Source: Streptomyces marinisediminis
Lineage (GTDB): Bacteria > Actinomycetota > Actinomycetes > Streptomycetales > Streptomycetaceae
Assembly: GCF_026262575.1 (NCBI RefSeq)
Contig: NZ_JAPKFL010000004.1
Location: forward strand, 1 to 64,000
Length of the DNA stretch: 64,000 nucleotides
Direction: 5' to 3'
Part shown: piece by piece, positions 45,771-55,183 of the stretch
Position numbering within the stretch: position 1 is the stretch's first letter
Layout of the letters: each line of letters starts with the position of its first letter
Made by a program: the position numbers and the translations under genes
The notes under the pieces: generated by a model
What the model was told of the DNA's origin: nothing
Seen by the model: the letters and a program-made list of their open reading frames with translations, nothing else
Database searches by the model: none

Positions 45771-45907
45771 GCGGTGCGGCTCCTGAGGCGGACGGGACGG
45801 GCAACGCCCCAGCGTAGAGCCTCCGGGTGGACGGCCCGCACCCGCGCGGGGGCGCCGACGGGCCGCCCGGCCCCGCGGGTGGTGCCGCGGGGCGGGGCGG
45901 TGCGGCG

Positions 45908-47557
45908 TCAGCCGGCGTTGAGGATCTCCGCGACCACCGGCCCGGCGTGCGTGCCGCCGTGGCCGGAGGCGGGGACGACGGCCGAGGCGGCCAGGTCGTC
46001 GCTGTACCCGATGAACCAGGCGTTGGGCTGCTCCTGCCCGTCGACCTCGGCCGAGCCGGTCTTGCCGCCCTTGTCGCCGCCGACGGAGGCGAGCGCCGCG
46101 GTGGCCGTGCCGTAGGGCGCGGTGGCGGTGGTCCGCATCAGCGAGCGCAGCTCCTGGGCGAGCGCCGGGCTCATCGCGCGCGGCGCGCTGGCCAGCGTCC
46201 GGCCGTCCACCGACGGCGGGACGAGGTAGGGCTGGTGGAAGGCGCCGCTGCGCACGGTGGCGGCCACGGAGGCCATGGTGAGCGGGTTCATCCGCACGCC
46301 GCCCTGGCCGATGAGCGAGGCGGCCATCTGTGCGTCGGACTGCACCGGCACCGAGCCGTCGAAGGTGCCCGTGCCGACCTGCCAGGTCAGGCCGAGACCG
46401 AAGAGGTCGCGCGCCTGCTGGGTCAGGTCGTCGTCGGACAGCTCGCCGGCCTGGCCGATGAAGGCGGTGTTGCAGGAGCGGGCGAAGCTCTCCCGGAAGG
46501 TGCCGCCGTCGATCTGGAACTCGTCCAGGTTCTGGAACTTCCAGCCGCCGTGCGTGAAGAACTGCGGGCACGGGTGCGGCGCGTCGGCGGAGGCCAGCCC
46601 CTTCTCGATGAGCAGCGAGGCGCTGACGACCTTCCACGTCGAACCGGGCGCGTACGAACCGCGCAGCGCGGGGTTGAAGGCCTCGACCGGGGTCGCGGCG
46701 ACGGCCAGCACCTCGCCGGTGCTCGGCTTGATGGCCACCGCCGAGGCCCCGCCGGTCTTCTCCACGGCCGCCTGCGCGGCCCGCTGGAGGCCGGCGTCGA
46801 GGGTGGTGGGGACCTCGCCCGGGGTGCCCTCGGTGTGCTCGGCGAGCACCTTCTTGTCCTCGCCCGCCGCGTCGACGATGCGTGTGCGCACCGGGGCGGT
46901 GCCGCCGGCCTGGTCGGCGTAGCGCTTGCGGATGTCGGCCAGGACGGACTTGAGCTCGGGGAACTCCTCCGCCGTCAGCTCGTTGCCCGCGCGGTCCACG
47001 GCGACGACCTCCGGGTCGCCCTCGGCGTCGGTGACGAGCGTGTCGCCCGGGGCCAGCTCGGGGTGGAGCACGGACGGCTCCCAGTCGACGACCGGCTCCC
47101 CGGTGCCCTCGTCCCGGACGACGGTCAGCTCGGAGACGTACTCCAGGGTGCCGGTGGCCTCCTCCCGCGCCACCTCGGCCGTCACCTCGAAGGGCACCTC
47201 GGTCTCCCGGGGCGCGCGCTCGTCGAGCCGGACGCCGGTCACGCCGCCGTCCTCGGCGAAGGCGGTGAGCGCCGTGCGGGCGGCGGACTCCTCGTCGGTG
47301 AGGGCCGCGGCCGCGGCGGCGTCGCCGGACTCCCACGCGGTCAGGAACTCCGTCGCGGCGCCGCGCACCTCGGCGGCGCTGAGCGGGCCCGTCTCCACCG
47401 CCCGGGGCTTGGCGTCGTCCTCGCCGCCGGTGGTGCGGCTGGTGCCGGTGGCGGCGGTGCTCTCGTCACCGACCAGCGCGTACGCGCCGAACCCGGCGGC
47501 GCCCACGGCGACGGCACAGACGGCGCCGATCACCGCCATCTTCTGACCGTCTCGCAT
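45908..47557 (-). CDS. Class B penicillin-binding protein with NTF2-like N-terminus
   Basis: 549 residues. A transpeptidase that cross-links peptidoglycan. One N-terminal membrane helix (8-28), a MecA_N/NTF2-like domain (about 58-160), a dimerization domain (about 170-245), then the transpeptidase with STWK (S306, K309), SCN (361-363) and KTG (499-501), all intact. ATG at 47555-47557 has AGGGG. Confidence 0.93.
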   Translation of the reverse strand: MRDGQKMAVIGAVCAVAVGAAGFGAYALVGDESTAATGTSRTTGGEDDAKPRAVETGPLSAAEVRGAATEFLTAWESGDAAAAAALTDEESAARTALTAFAEDGGVTGVRLDERAPRETEVPFEVTAEVAREEATGTLEYVSELTVVRDEGTGEPVVDWEPSVLHPELAPGDTLVTDAEGDPEVVAVDRAGNELTAEEFPELKSVLADIRKRYADQAGGTAPVRTRIVDAAGEDKKVLAEHTEGTPGEVPTTLDAGLQRAAQAAVEKTGGASAVAIKPSTGEVLAVAATPVEAFNPALRGSYAPGSTWKVVSASLLIEKGLASADAPHPCPQFFTHGGWKFQNLDEFQIDGGTFRESFARSCNTAFIGQAGELSDDDLTQQARDLFGLGLTWQVGTGTFDGSVPVQSDAQMAASLIGQGGVRMNPLTMASVAATVRSGAFHQPYLVPPSVDGRTLASAPRAMSPALAQELRSLMRTTATAPYGTATAALASVGGDKGGKTGSAEVDGQEQPNAWFIGYSDDLAASAVVPASGHGGTHAGPVVAEILNAG

Positions 47558-48037
47558 ATGTCCCCTGAAACCTTCCACCCCGCCCCGGCGTCCACCGGGG
47601 ACCTCGGCCGCGTCCGGCTCGCGGGCCGCGAGCGGCTCGCGAGCGTCCGCCGGACCGCCGTCCACCGTGCGCGGCGGCCACGCGCGGCCGCTCGGCCGCT
47701 CCGGCCCTACCGCACCCTAGAGCACCGCGCGCCGCGAGCGCCGTGGTGGGACGCGCACCGCGCCGGGCGTTGCGAAGGTGTGACACGGAACGCCGGCGCG
47801 GCGCGCCCGCAGGCCCGCGTGCCCGGCCACGTGCGCGCGTCAGGCGTCCTCGGGGACCTCCCGGCCCGGCGGGCCGGGCTTCCGCACGGCCCGCCGGTGC
47901 ACACCGGGCGGCGCTCGACGGACGGCACGCCCGGCGCACCCGCGTCGGCGCTCTGCGCGGGGACGTACCCGGTCCGCCACGGGGCGGGCGTGCCGGTCAC
48001 AGCCGTCGACGGGTGGTCGTGCCCGGTACCGCCGGGC
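47558..48037. other. 480-bp gap, no convincing gene
   Basis: Between the PBP start and the RidA stop. A 97-codon open frame on the minus strand (47707-48000) has normal third-position GC only in its first 40 codons and ends in Arg/Pro-rich sequence. It is probably leader and promoter DNA. Confidence 0.5.
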
Positions 48038-48430
48038 TCAGCCGACTATGGCGTCGAGCTCCACTTCGACGAGCCAGTCGGGGTCGATGAAGCGTGAGAC
48101 CTCGACGAAGGTGCAGGCGGGCCGGACCGCCGCGAACCGCTCTCCGTGCGCTCGCGCGGCGTCCGCCCAGCGCGTCACGTCCGTGAGCATGACACGGGTC
48201 CGCACGACGTCCCCTGGCGAGGCCCCGGCCGCCTTCAGCGCGGCCTCCGCGACGTCCAGACACCGCACGGTCTGGGCGTAGACGTCGCCCCGCCCCACGG
48301 TCGTCCCGTCCTCCCCGATGGGAGCGGTGCCGGCGACCGCGACGTGCGCCCCTTTGCGGACCGCCCGGGAGAATCCGATGCGGGGTTCGAGTGGTGAGCC
48401 GGAACTGACCGTCCGCCGAACAAGATCCAT
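48038..48430 (-). CDS. RidA-family enamine/imine deaminase
   Basis: 130 residues, one RidA domain. The Arg that binds the substrate carboxylate is present (RPACTFVEVSRF), as is the trimer interface sequence. RidA proteins destroy reactive enamines made by PLP enzymes. It lies between the PBP and the mannosyltransferase. Confidence 0.93.
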   Translation of the reverse strand: MDLVRRTVSSGSPLEPRIGFSRAVRKGAHVAVAGTAPIGEDGTTVGRGDVYAQTVRCLDVAEAALKAAGASPGDVVRTRVMLTDVTRWADAARAHGERFAAVRPACTFVEVSRFIDPDWLVEVELDAIVG

Positions 48431-48518
48431 CGGACCACGATCCCAGACCGCGGCCCTGGCGGAACAGGCCCCAGGGGGTATCGGTCACGGGCGTTGTCGA
48501 CGCCCGTGGCCAATGCGC

Positions 48519-50204
48519 CTAGATCCACGTGCCCAGCCACATGCGGGCGCGCCAGGCGTCCATGGGGATCTCCTGGCCGGTGTAGAGCGGCCAGAAGTAG
48601 ACGAAGTTCCACACCACCAGCAGCACCAGGACGCCGGCGACGACCAGCCCCACGCTGCGGCGCACCTCGCTCACCCCCGGCGGCCCGGCCACCGCGCCGA
48701 GCAGCATCGCCACCGCCAGGCACAGGAAGGGCACGAAGACGACGGCGTAGAAGTAGAAGATCGTGCGCTCCTGGTAGAGCAGCCACGGCAGGTAGCCGGC
48801 CGCGACCCCGCACAGCAGCGCGCCGGCCCGCCAGTCCCGGCGCAGCGCCCAGCGGTAGACGGCGTAGACCAGCGCGGCGCAGGCCAGCCACCACAGCATC
48901 GGGGTGCCCAGGGCCAGCACCTCCTGGGCGCACCCCCCGGCGGCCGTGCAGGTGCCCTCGCCCGCCTCCGGGGACTCGTAGAAGTAGGACACCGGGCGGC
49001 CGGCGACGAGCCAGCTCGCCGGGTGGGAGTCGTAGGGGTGGTCGTCGGTCAGGCCGACGTGGAAGCGGTAGACCTGCGCGTGGTAGTGCCACAGGCCGCG
49101 CAGCGGGCCGGGCACGAAGCCCCAGGACGTGTCGGCCCCGGCGCCCTCGTGCCAGTCCCGGTAGTAGCCGCCCGTGCTGCCGAACCAGCCCGCCCAGGAG
49201 ACCAGGTAGACGAGCCCGGCCACCGGGACGAGGGAGGCGAACGCGGGCCCGGCGTCCCGGCGCAGCACGGTCCGCAGCGGACGCGCGGCGCCCGCGGTGC
49301 GGCGCGCGCCCCAGTCCCAGGCGACCGTCAGCAGCCCGAACGCGGCCAGCACGTACAGGCCGCTCCACTTCGTGCCGATCGCCAGGCCCAGGCACACCCC
49401 GGCGGCCAGCCGCCAGCGGCGGTCGCCGAGCGCGGTGGCGGCGGCGCGGGCGTCGGGGCGGCCGCCGGGCAGCGCGGCGGCGAGCCGGGCGCGGGTCCGG
49501 TCGCGGTCGACCAGCAGGCAGCCGAACGCGGCCAGCACGAAGAACATCAGCACCAGGTCGAGCAGCGCGGTGCGGCTCATCACGAAGTGCAGCCCGTCCA
49601 CGGTCATGAGCAGGCCCGCCAGGCAGCCCAGCGCGGTGGAGCGGAACAGCCGCCGTCCGATGCGGCACAGCAGGAGCACCGAGAGCGTGCCGAGGACGGC
49701 GACCACGAACCGCCAGCCGAACGGCGTCAGCCCGAAGAGCTGCTCGCCCAGCGCGATGGCCCACTTCCCCACGGGCGGGTGGACGACGTAGGAGGGCGCC
49801 TCGCTGAGCGGGGCGAGCCCCGGGTCGGCCAGGATCGTGTCGTTGGCCTCCTCCGGCCAGGTGCCCTCGTAGCCGAGGTTGAGCAGCGACCAGGCGTCCT
49901 TGGCGTAGTACGTCTCGTCGAATATCACCGCGTGCGGGCGGCCGAGCTGCCAGAACCGCAGCAGCCCGGCGAGGAGCGCGACCAGCAGCGGGCCGCCCCA
50001 GCCGCGCAGCCGCGGCTCCAGGCCGAGCGCCGACCACACCCGGCCGCCCGCCGCCGACCCCGGGAACGGCGGTGCGAGCCGCTCGCCGGCGCCCGGGCGC
50101 GGCCGCGGGGCGTGGCCGTAGCGGCGCAGCCGGTCCGCCCAGCCGCCCGGCGCCTCCGGCCGCGCCGCGCTCTCCTGGGCCCCCGTCGCCGTCTCACTGC
50201 TCAC
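48519..50204 (-). CDS. pmt: Dolichyl-phosphate-mannose-protein mannosyltransferase (PMT, GT39)
   Basis: 561 residues with about eleven membrane helices. It O-mannosylates secreted proteins. Catalytic DE in IFDETYYAKDAW (about 95-97) and YVVHPPVGKW are clear, as is the C-terminal PMT_4TMC segment. GTG start; TACGAT ends six bases before, so it is likely leaderless. Divergent from rsmI across 112 bp. The Ser/Thr/Pro-rich exported proteins of the window are possible substrates. Confidence 0.95.
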   Translation of the reverse strand: MSSETATGAQESAARPEAPGGWADRLRRYGHAPRPRPGAGERLAPPFPGSAAGGRVWSALGLEPRLRGWGGPLLVALLAGLLRFWQLGRPHAVIFDETYYAKDAWSLLNLGYEGTWPEEANDTILADPGLAPLSEAPSYVVHPPVGKWAIALGEQLFGLTPFGWRFVVAVLGTLSVLLLCRIGRRLFRSTALGCLAGLLMTVDGLHFVMSRTALLDLVLMFFVLAAFGCLLVDRDRTRARLAAALPGGRPDARAAATALGDRRWRLAAGVCLGLAIGTKWSGLYVLAAFGLLTVAWDWGARRTAGAARPLRTVLRRDAGPAFASLVPVAGLVYLVSWAGWFGSTGGYYRDWHEGAGADTSWGFVPGPLRGLWHYHAQVYRFHVGLTDDHPYDSHPASWLVAGRPVSYFYESPEAGEGTCTAAGGCAQEVLALGTPMLWWLACAALVYAVYRWALRRDWRAGALLCGVAAGYLPWLLYQERTIFYFYAVVFVPFLCLAVAMLLGAVAGPPGVSEVRRSVGLVVAGVLVLLVVWNFVYFWPLYTGQEIPMDAWRARMWLGTWI

Positions 50205-50320
50205 CGGGCCATCGTAGGGAACGCCGCCGACGGCACCGGTCAGGACGCCGCGGAGGAGGCCGGGGCCGCCCCGCGCGCGGCGCGGCGGCGAGCCCGGCGG
50301 GTGCGAGGATGGCCCGGTGA
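50201..50320. repeat. Inverted repeat at the two divergent start codons
   Basis: GATGGCCCGGTGA occurs at 50308-50320 (ends on the rsmI GTG) and inverted at 50201-50213 (ends on the mannosyltransferase GTG). The same 13-mer therefore forms the -10/start region of both genes. Confidence 0.7.
50211..50216 (-). promoter_or_regulatory. -10 box of the mannosyltransferase gene, leaderless
   Basis: TACGAT on the minus strand, six bases, then GTG. Confidence 0.5.
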
Positions 50321-51165
50321 CCGGAACGCTCGTACTCGCAGGCACCCCCATCGGAGACGTCGCCGACGCCCCGCCCCGGCTGGCCACGGAGCTGGCGGAG
50401 GCCGACGTCGTCGCCGCCGAGGACACCCGGCGGCTGCGCCGGCTCACCCAGGCGCTGGACGTGCGGGTGGGCGGGCGGATCGTCTCCTACTTCGAGGGCA
50501 ACGAGGCCGCCCGCACCCCCGAGCTGGCCGAGGCGCTGGCGGGCGGGGCGCGGGTGCTGCTGGTGACGGACGCGGGCATGCCCTCGGTCTCCGACCCCGG
50601 CTACCGGCTGGTGGCGGCGGCCGTCGAGCGCGGGGTGCGGGTGACCGCCGTCCCCGGCCCCTCGGCGGTGCTGACCGCGCTCGCGCTGTCCGGGCTGCCG
50701 GTGGACCGGTTCTGCTTCGAGGGCTTCCTCCCGCGCAAGGCCGGCGAGCGGCGGGCCCGGCTGGCGGAGGCGGCCGGCGAGCGGCGCACCCTGGTCTACT
50801 TCGAGGCCCCGCACCGGCTGGCGGCGACGCTGGCGGCGATGGCCGAGGTCTTCGGCGCGGACCGGCGGGCTGCGGTGTGCCGGGAGCTGACGAAGACCTA
50901 CGAGGAGGTGCGGCGCGGGCCGCTGGCGGAGCTGGCCCGGTGGGCGGCCGACGGGGTGCGCGGCGAGATCACCGTCGTCGTCTCCGGCGCGCCGGAGCCG
51001 GACGCGGGCGCGCTGGACGCGGACGAGCTGGCCCGCCGCGTGGCCGAGCGCGAGGCGGCCGGGGAGCCGCGCAAGGAGGCCATCGCCGCGGTGGCCCGGG
51101 GCGCGGGCGTGCCCAAGCGCACGGTGTTCGACGCCGTGGTCGCCGCGAAGACGGCGTCCCGCTGA
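50317..51165 (+). CDS. rsmI: 16S rRNA 2'-O-ribose C1402 methyltransferase
   Basis: 282 residues. SAM-dependent methyltransferase of the tetrapyrrole-methylase fold with GTPIGDVADAPPR, AAEDTR, VTDAGMPSVSDPGY and EAPHRL. The GTG is preceded by GAGGAT and six bases, a weaker leaderless signal than its divergent partner's. Confidence 0.95.
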   Translation: MTGTLVLAGTPIGDVADAPPRLATELAEADVVAAEDTRRLRRLTQALDVRVGGRIVSYFEGNEAARTPELAEALAGGARVLLVTDAGMPSVSDPGYRLVAAAVERGVRVTAVPGPSAVLTALALSGLPVDRFCFEGFLPRKAGERRARLAEAAGERRTLVYFEAPHRLAATLAAMAEVFGADRRAAVCRELTKTYEEVRRGPLAELARWAADGVRGEITVVVSGAPEPDAGALDADELARRVAEREAAGEPRKEAIAAVARGAGVPKRTVFDAVVAAKTASR

Positions 51166-51183
51166 CGCCCGCGGCCCGGCGGA

Positions 51184-51219
51184 CGGGAGCGCCACGGCGC
51201 CGGGGCCGGGGCGCTCCCG
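51184..51219 (+). terminator. Terminator of rsmI
   Basis: CGGGAGCGCC (51184-51193) and GGCGCTCCCG (51210-51219), perfect 10-bp stem 19 bases after the stop. Confidence 0.8.
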
Positions 51220-51396
51220 GCGGCCCTACCGCCGGGTAAAGGGCTAGCCTCGAAGGTGAAACCACGGCGGCGCGCGGCACCGCGTACCCCGCCCCTCCCC
51301 GGCGGGACGAGCACGGGCGCGATCGTTCCGGGATTCGGCACGGGCCGCCGCGCGCGCAGCCGGAAGGGCGTCCACCGGTTGGCGAGAGGAGCTGCC

Positions 51397-51693
51397 ATGA
51401 CGGACTACAGGGGTGGCCCGGGAACGCCGCCGCGCGCGGCCCGGGAGTCGTACGCCTTCGCCTGCCTGGAGTGCGGGCACGCCTGGGAGCAGACGTACGA
51501 CATCGAGCACCACGTGGACAGCGACGACCGGCCGTTCTTCCTGTACTTCGCCGACGGGCGGCGGGTGCCCTCGCCGCTGGACCGGCTGACCTGCGTGCAG
51601 TGCGACGACCACAACGTCCGCATCGTGCGCGCGGGCAACGCCTCCAGCGTGCACTCCGCCGTCGGCCTGGGCTGGCCCCCGCTGCCCACCTGA
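51397..51693 (+). CDS. Small zinc-ribbon-like protein
   Basis: 98 residues. Two CxxC pairs (ACLECGHAWEQ near residue 24, TCVQCDDHNV near 69) would bind one zinc. Between them lies EHHVDSDDRPFFLYFADGRRVPSPL. ATG at 51397 has GAGAGGAG. It sits between rsmI and tatD in the same direction. Function unknown; nucleic-acid or protein binding is possible. Confidence 0.8.
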   Translation: MTDYRGGPGTPPRAARESYAFACLECGHAWEQTYDIEHHVDSDDRPFFLYFADGRRVPSPLDRLTCVQCDDHNVRIVRAGNASSVHSAVGLGWPPLPT

Positions 51694-51729
51694 CCGGCCG
51701 CCGCGCCCCGGCCGCCCGGCGCGGGAGCC

Positions 51730-51735
51730 TAGGAT
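51730..51735 (+). promoter_or_regulatory. -10 box of tatD, predicted leaderless
   Basis: TAGGAT, seven bases, then ATG at 51743. Confidence 0.5.
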
Positions 51736-51742
51736 CGGGCGC

Positions 51743-52582
51743 ATGCCGAGCTCACCCTCCGACCGGACTCCGCCGCCGCCCCCCGCGCCGCTCGACGTGG
51801 CGGTGGCGGACTCCCACACCCACCTGGACATGCAGGACACCACCGTGGCGGAGGCGGTGGCCCAGGCCGCCGCGGTCGGCGTCACCACGCTCGTCCAGAT
51901 CGGCTGCGACCTGGCGCGCGCCCGCTGGGCGGCCGAGGTCGCCGCCGAGCACGCGAGCGTGTGGGCCGCCGTCGCCCTGCACCCCAACGAGGCGCCCCGG
52001 CTGGCGCTGGAGGAGGGCGAGGACGCGCTCGACGCGGCGCTCTCGGGCATCGCCGAGCTGGCGCGGCTGCCGCAGGTGCTGGCCGTGGGCGAGACCGGCC
52101 TCGACTACTTCCGCACCGGCCCGGAGGGGATGGCCGCCCAGCAGCGCTCCTTCCGGCGGCACGTCGCGCTGGCCAAGGAGGTGGACAAGGCGCTGGTCAT
52201 CCACGACCGGGAGGCACACGCCGACGTGCTGCGCATCCTGGAGGAAGAGGGCGCCCCCGAGCGGACGGTCTTCCACTGCTTCTCCGGCGACGCGGAGATG
52301 GCCGCACAGTGCGCGGCCCGCGGGTACTACATGTCCTTCGCCGGGAACGTCACCTTCAAGAACGCCCAGCCGCTGCGCGACGCCCTCGCGGTCGCGCCGC
52401 CCGAGCTGGTCCTGGTGGAGACCGACGCGCCGTTCCTCACCCCCGCGCCCTACCGGGGCCGGCCGAACGCGCCGTACCTCGTGCCCGTCACGCTGCGCGC
52501 GATGGCCGAGGTCAAGGGGCTGCCCGTGGACGTGCTGGCCCGCCACGTCCAGGAGAACACCGCCCGCGCCTTCGGGTACTGA
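51743..52582 (+). CDS. tatD: TatD-family metal-dependent hydrolase (DNase)
   Basis: 279 residues. TIM-barrel with the metal ligands in DSHTHLD, GETGLDYF, HDREAHAD, HCFSG and ETDAPFL. It is a 3'-5' DNase or deoxyribonuclease in repair. A 17-residue Pro tail precedes the barrel. In most Streptomyces an rpfB gene follows; here the next gene is rsmA. Confidence 0.95.
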   Translation: MPSSPSDRTPPPPPAPLDVAVADSHTHLDMQDTTVAEAVAQAAAVGVTTLVQIGCDLARARWAAEVAAEHASVWAAVALHPNEAPRLALEEGEDALDAALSGIAELARLPQVLAVGETGLDYFRTGPEGMAAQQRSFRRHVALAKEVDKALVIHDREAHADVLRILEEEGAPERTVFHCFSGDAEMAAQCAARGYYMSFAGNVTFKNAQPLRDALAVAPPELVLVETDAPFLTPAPYRGRPNAPYLVPVTLRAMAEVKGLPVDVLARHVQENTARAFGY

Positions 52583-52598
52583 CCCGCCCGCGCGCACC

Positions 52599-52642
52599 GG
52601 GCCCCGCCCGCCCCGGCGCCGGGACGCGGGGCGGGCGGGCCC
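52599..52642 (+). terminator. Terminator after tatD
   Basis: GGGCCCCGCCCGCCCCG (52599-52615) with CGGGGCGGGCGGGCCC (52627-52642), one bulge. The rsmA -10 box begins four bases later. Confidence 0.8.
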
Positions 52643-52645
52643 CCG

Positions 52646-52651
52646 TAGACT
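52646..52651 (+). promoter_or_regulatory. -10 box of rsmA, predicted leaderless
   Basis: TAGACT, six bases, then GTG at 52658. Confidence 0.5.
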
Positions 52652-52657
52652 GCCCCG

Positions 52658-53578
52658 GTGAGCACCGCCCCCGACCCGTCCGCCGAGCCCCCCGCCGCCG
52701 AGGCGCCGGACGCCCTGCTCGGCCCCTCCGACGTCCGGTCCCTGGCGTCGGCGCTGGGCGTGCGGCCCACCAAGCAGCGCGGTCAGAACTTCGTCATCGA
52801 CGCCAACACCGTCCGCCGCATCGTGCGCACCGCCGGGGTGCGGCCCGAGGACGTGGTGGTGGAGATCGGCCCCGGGCTCGGCTCGCTCACGCTGGCGCTG
52901 CTGCGCACGGCACGCCACGTCACGGCGGTGGAGATCGACGACGTGCTGGCCGCCGCGCTCCCGGCCACGGTGGCCGCGCGGCTCCCGGAGGCGGCCGGGC
53001 GCTTCTCCCTCGTGCACTCCGACGCCCTGCGCGTCACCGCGCTCCCGGGCCCCGAGCCGACGGCGCTGGTGGCGAACCTGCCCTACAACGTCGCCGTCCC
53101 GGTGCTGCTGCACATGCTCGCCACGTTCCCCGGCATCGAGCGGACGCTGGTGATGGTGCAGGCGGAGGTCGCCGACCGGCTGGCCGCGCCGCCCGGCTCG
53201 AAGGTGTACGGGGTGCCGTCGGTGAAGGCGGCCTGGTACGCCGACGTCCGCCGCGCCGGGTCGATCGGGCGCAGCGTCTTCTGGCCGGCGCCCAACGTCG
53301 ACTCCGGGCTGGTCGCGCTCGTGCGCCGGGACCCGCCCGTCACGCGCGCCACCCGCGAGGAGGTCTTCGCCGTCGTCGACGCGGCCTTCGCCCAGCGGCG
53401 CAAGACGCTGCGCGCCGCGCTCGGCGGGTGGGCGGGCTCCGCGGCCGCCGCCGAGGCCGCGCTGCGCGCCGCGGGCGTCTCGCCGCAGGCGCGCGGGGAG
53501 TCACTCACGGTCGAGGACTTCGCCTCGATCGCGGAACACCTGCCGGCGCGCGGAGCACGCGGGGAGGGGTCGGCGTGA
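52658..53578 (+). CDS. rsmA: 16S rRNA dimethyladenosine transferase RsmA (KsgA)
   Basis: 306 residues. Methylates A1518/A1519. Visible: [17 protein letters not shown] motif [13 protein letters not shown], and the catalytic NLPYN (NLPYNVAVP). C-terminal helical domain present. Its TGA overlaps the ispE GTG, so the two are coupled. Confidence 0.97.
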   Translation: MSTAPDPSAEPPAAEAPDALLGPSDVRSLASALGVRPTKQRGQNFVIDANTVRRIVRTAGVRPEDVVVEIGPGLGSLTLALLRTARHVTAVEIDDVLAAALPATVAARLPEAAGRFSLVHSDALRVTALPGPEPTALVANLPYNVAVPVLLHMLATFPGIERTLVMVQAEVADRLAAPPGSKVYGVPSVKAAWYADVRRAGSIGRSVFWPAPNVDSGLVALVRRDPPVTRATREEVFAVVDAAFAQRRKTLRAALGGWAGSAAAAEAALRAAGVSPQARGESLTVEDFASIAEHLPARGARGEGSA

Positions 53579-54462
53579 GCGTCACCGTCCGGGTACCGGC
53601 GAAGGTCAACGTGCAGCTCGCGGTGGGGCCGCCCCGGGACGACGGCTTCCACGACCTGGCCAACGTCTTCCTGGCCGTCGGCCTCTACGACGAGGTGACG
53701 GCCACCCCCGCGCCATCCCTGCGGCTGACCTGCTCCGGCCCGGACGCCGACCAGGTGCCGCTGGACGACGGCAACCTCGCCGCCCGCGCGGCCCGCCTGC
53801 TGGCCGCCCACCACGGCGTCGAGCCCGCCGTCGCGCTGCACATCGCCAAGGACATCCCCGTCGCGGGCGGCATGGCGGGCGGCAGCGCCGACGCGGCGGG
53901 CGCTCTGGTGGCCTGCGACGCGCTGTGGGGCACCGGCACCCCGCGCGAGGTGCTGCTGTCGCTGTGCGCCGAGCTGGGCTCCGACGTGCCGTTCCCGCTG
54001 CTCGGCGGGGCCGCGCTGGGCGAGGGCCGCGGGGAGCTGCTGACCCCGCTGGAGGTGGGCGGCACCTTCCACTGGGTGTTCGCGGTCGCGGACGGCGGCC
54101 TGTCCACCCCGGCCGTCTACCGCGAGTTCGACCGCCTCACCCCGGACGCCCCCGCCCCGGCGCCCTCGCCGGACCTGCTGGCCGCCCTGCGCTCCGGGGA
54201 CCCGCACGCGCTCGCGCCCACCCTGGCCAACGACCTCCAGCCCGCCGCGCTCTCCCTCCGCCCGGCCCTGGCGGCGGCCCTGGCCCGCGGCACCGCCGCG
54301 GGCGCGCTGGCCGCCCTCGTCTCCGGGTCCGGGCCCACCTGCGCCTTCCTGGCCGCCGACGCGGGCGCCGCGGCCACGGTCGCCGACGCGCTGGCGGCGT
54401 CCGGTACGTGCCGGGCCGCCCGCCCCGCGTCCTCCCCGGCTCCCGGCGCCCGCGTGGTCTGA
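53575..54462 (+). CDS. ispE: 4-diphosphocytidyl-2-C-methyl-D-erythritol kinase
   Basis: 295 residues. A GHMP kinase of the MEP isoprenoid pathway: [14 protein letters not shown] at the start, ATP loop [15 protein letters not shown], and [10 protein letters not shown] at the end. GTG overlaps the rsmA stop (GTGA, 53575-53578). Isoprenoid lipid carriers made by this pathway feed the glycan and mannosyl reactions encoded nearby. Confidence 0.96.
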   Translation: MSVTVRVPAKVNVQLAVGPPRDDGFHDLANVFLAVGLYDEVTATPAPSLRLTCSGPDADQVPLDDGNLAARAARLLAAHHGVEPAVALHIAKDIPVAGGMAGGSADAAGALVACDALWGTGTPREVLLSLCAELGSDVPFPLLGGAALGEGRGELLTPLEVGGTFHWVFAVADGGLSTPAVYREFDRLTPDAPAPAPSPDLLAALRSGDPHALAPTLANDLQPAALSLRPALAAALARGTAAGALAALVSGSGPTCAFLAADAGAAATVADALAASGTCRAARPASSPAPGARVV

Positions 54463-54484
54463 CGCCGACCGGTGCCGGGGGCGC

Positions 54485-54763
54485 TCAGTCCCAGGTGTAG
54501 CCGTCGCCGAAGTTGAGCGTGTGCTCCAGCACGTCCTCCATGGGGTCGTCGACCTCTCCCGTGCTCACCACGACGACCGGCGCGTAGTGGTTGTGGTGGC
54601 TGTGGTGGCTGTGGTTGTGGCCGTGCTGGCTTTGGTGGCCGTGCTGGCCCTGGTGGCCGTGCGGGCTCTGGGGCGGCGCCACGGCGGCGGTCGCGGGGTG
54701 GGCGCCGCCGAGCGCGGCGCCCACGACCAGGGCCGCCGGGACGAGTGCGGTACGGACGCGCAT
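54485..54763 (-). CDS. Small secreted histidine-rich protein
   Basis: 92 residues. A Sec signal peptide (about 1-27, ending ATA) leads to a mature part of 65 residues. Its core is a run of His with Gly, Gln, Ser and Asn (GHQGQHGHQSQHGHNHSHH), about 15 His in 26 residues, then YAPVVVVSTGEVDDPMEDVLEHTLNFGDGYTWD. It could bind Zn, Ni or Cu outside the cell. ATG has AAGGAG. It converges with ispE with only 22 bp between the stops. Confidence 0.75.
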   Translation of the reverse strand: MRVRTALVPAALVVGAALGGAHPATAAVAPPQSPHGHQGQHGHQSQHGHNHSHHSHHNHYAPVVVVSTGEVDDPMEDVLEHTLNFGDGYTWD

Positions 54764-55099
54764 GGCGGTTCTCCTTCGGCTCGGGGCCCCGCTCGCGGGG
54801 TCCGCAGCGGGTGTTACCGCGCCGGGTGCGCGCCCACTCCCCGCCCGGGCGGAGTTCACCTGGTCGCCGCATGCCGTGGGGAGACCTGCGCGCTCCGTAC
54901 ACGCCGGGCCGGCGACGGTTTCCGGCCAGGAACCATTCGCCCTCCCGCCGCACGAGGCGACCGGAGTTTCCTCCCGTCACAGACATATCGTTTCTGCACC
55001 GTTCCAGATCTGGCGCATTTCCCTCACCGTCGCGGACGCGAAAAACGATTCTCCGGCGAATACCCACCTATCGACAGCATGGATTTCACTGTGCACCAC

Positions 55100-55145
55100 T
55101 CACTCGGTCGAGTGATGGAACTGCGCGCCCGAAACTCCCTAGGCT
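55100..55145 (+). promoter_or_regulatory. Palindromic operator and promoter of the secreted-protein gene
   Basis: TCACTCG-GT-CGAGTGA (55100-55115) is a perfect palindrome. GGAACT (55117-55122) and TAGGCT (55140-55145) are 17 bases apart. A regulator bound at the palindrome would touch the -35 box. The DNA here is less GC-rich than the rest. Confidence 0.6.
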
Positions 55146-55183
55146 GTTTTCCGTCAACCCGTTCCTTCACGAAAGGGAAAATC

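Noticed and set aside
47707..48000. Possible 97-codon gene between PBP and ridA
   Set aside because: Coding bias fades after 40 codons, no ribosome site, no recognisable sequence.
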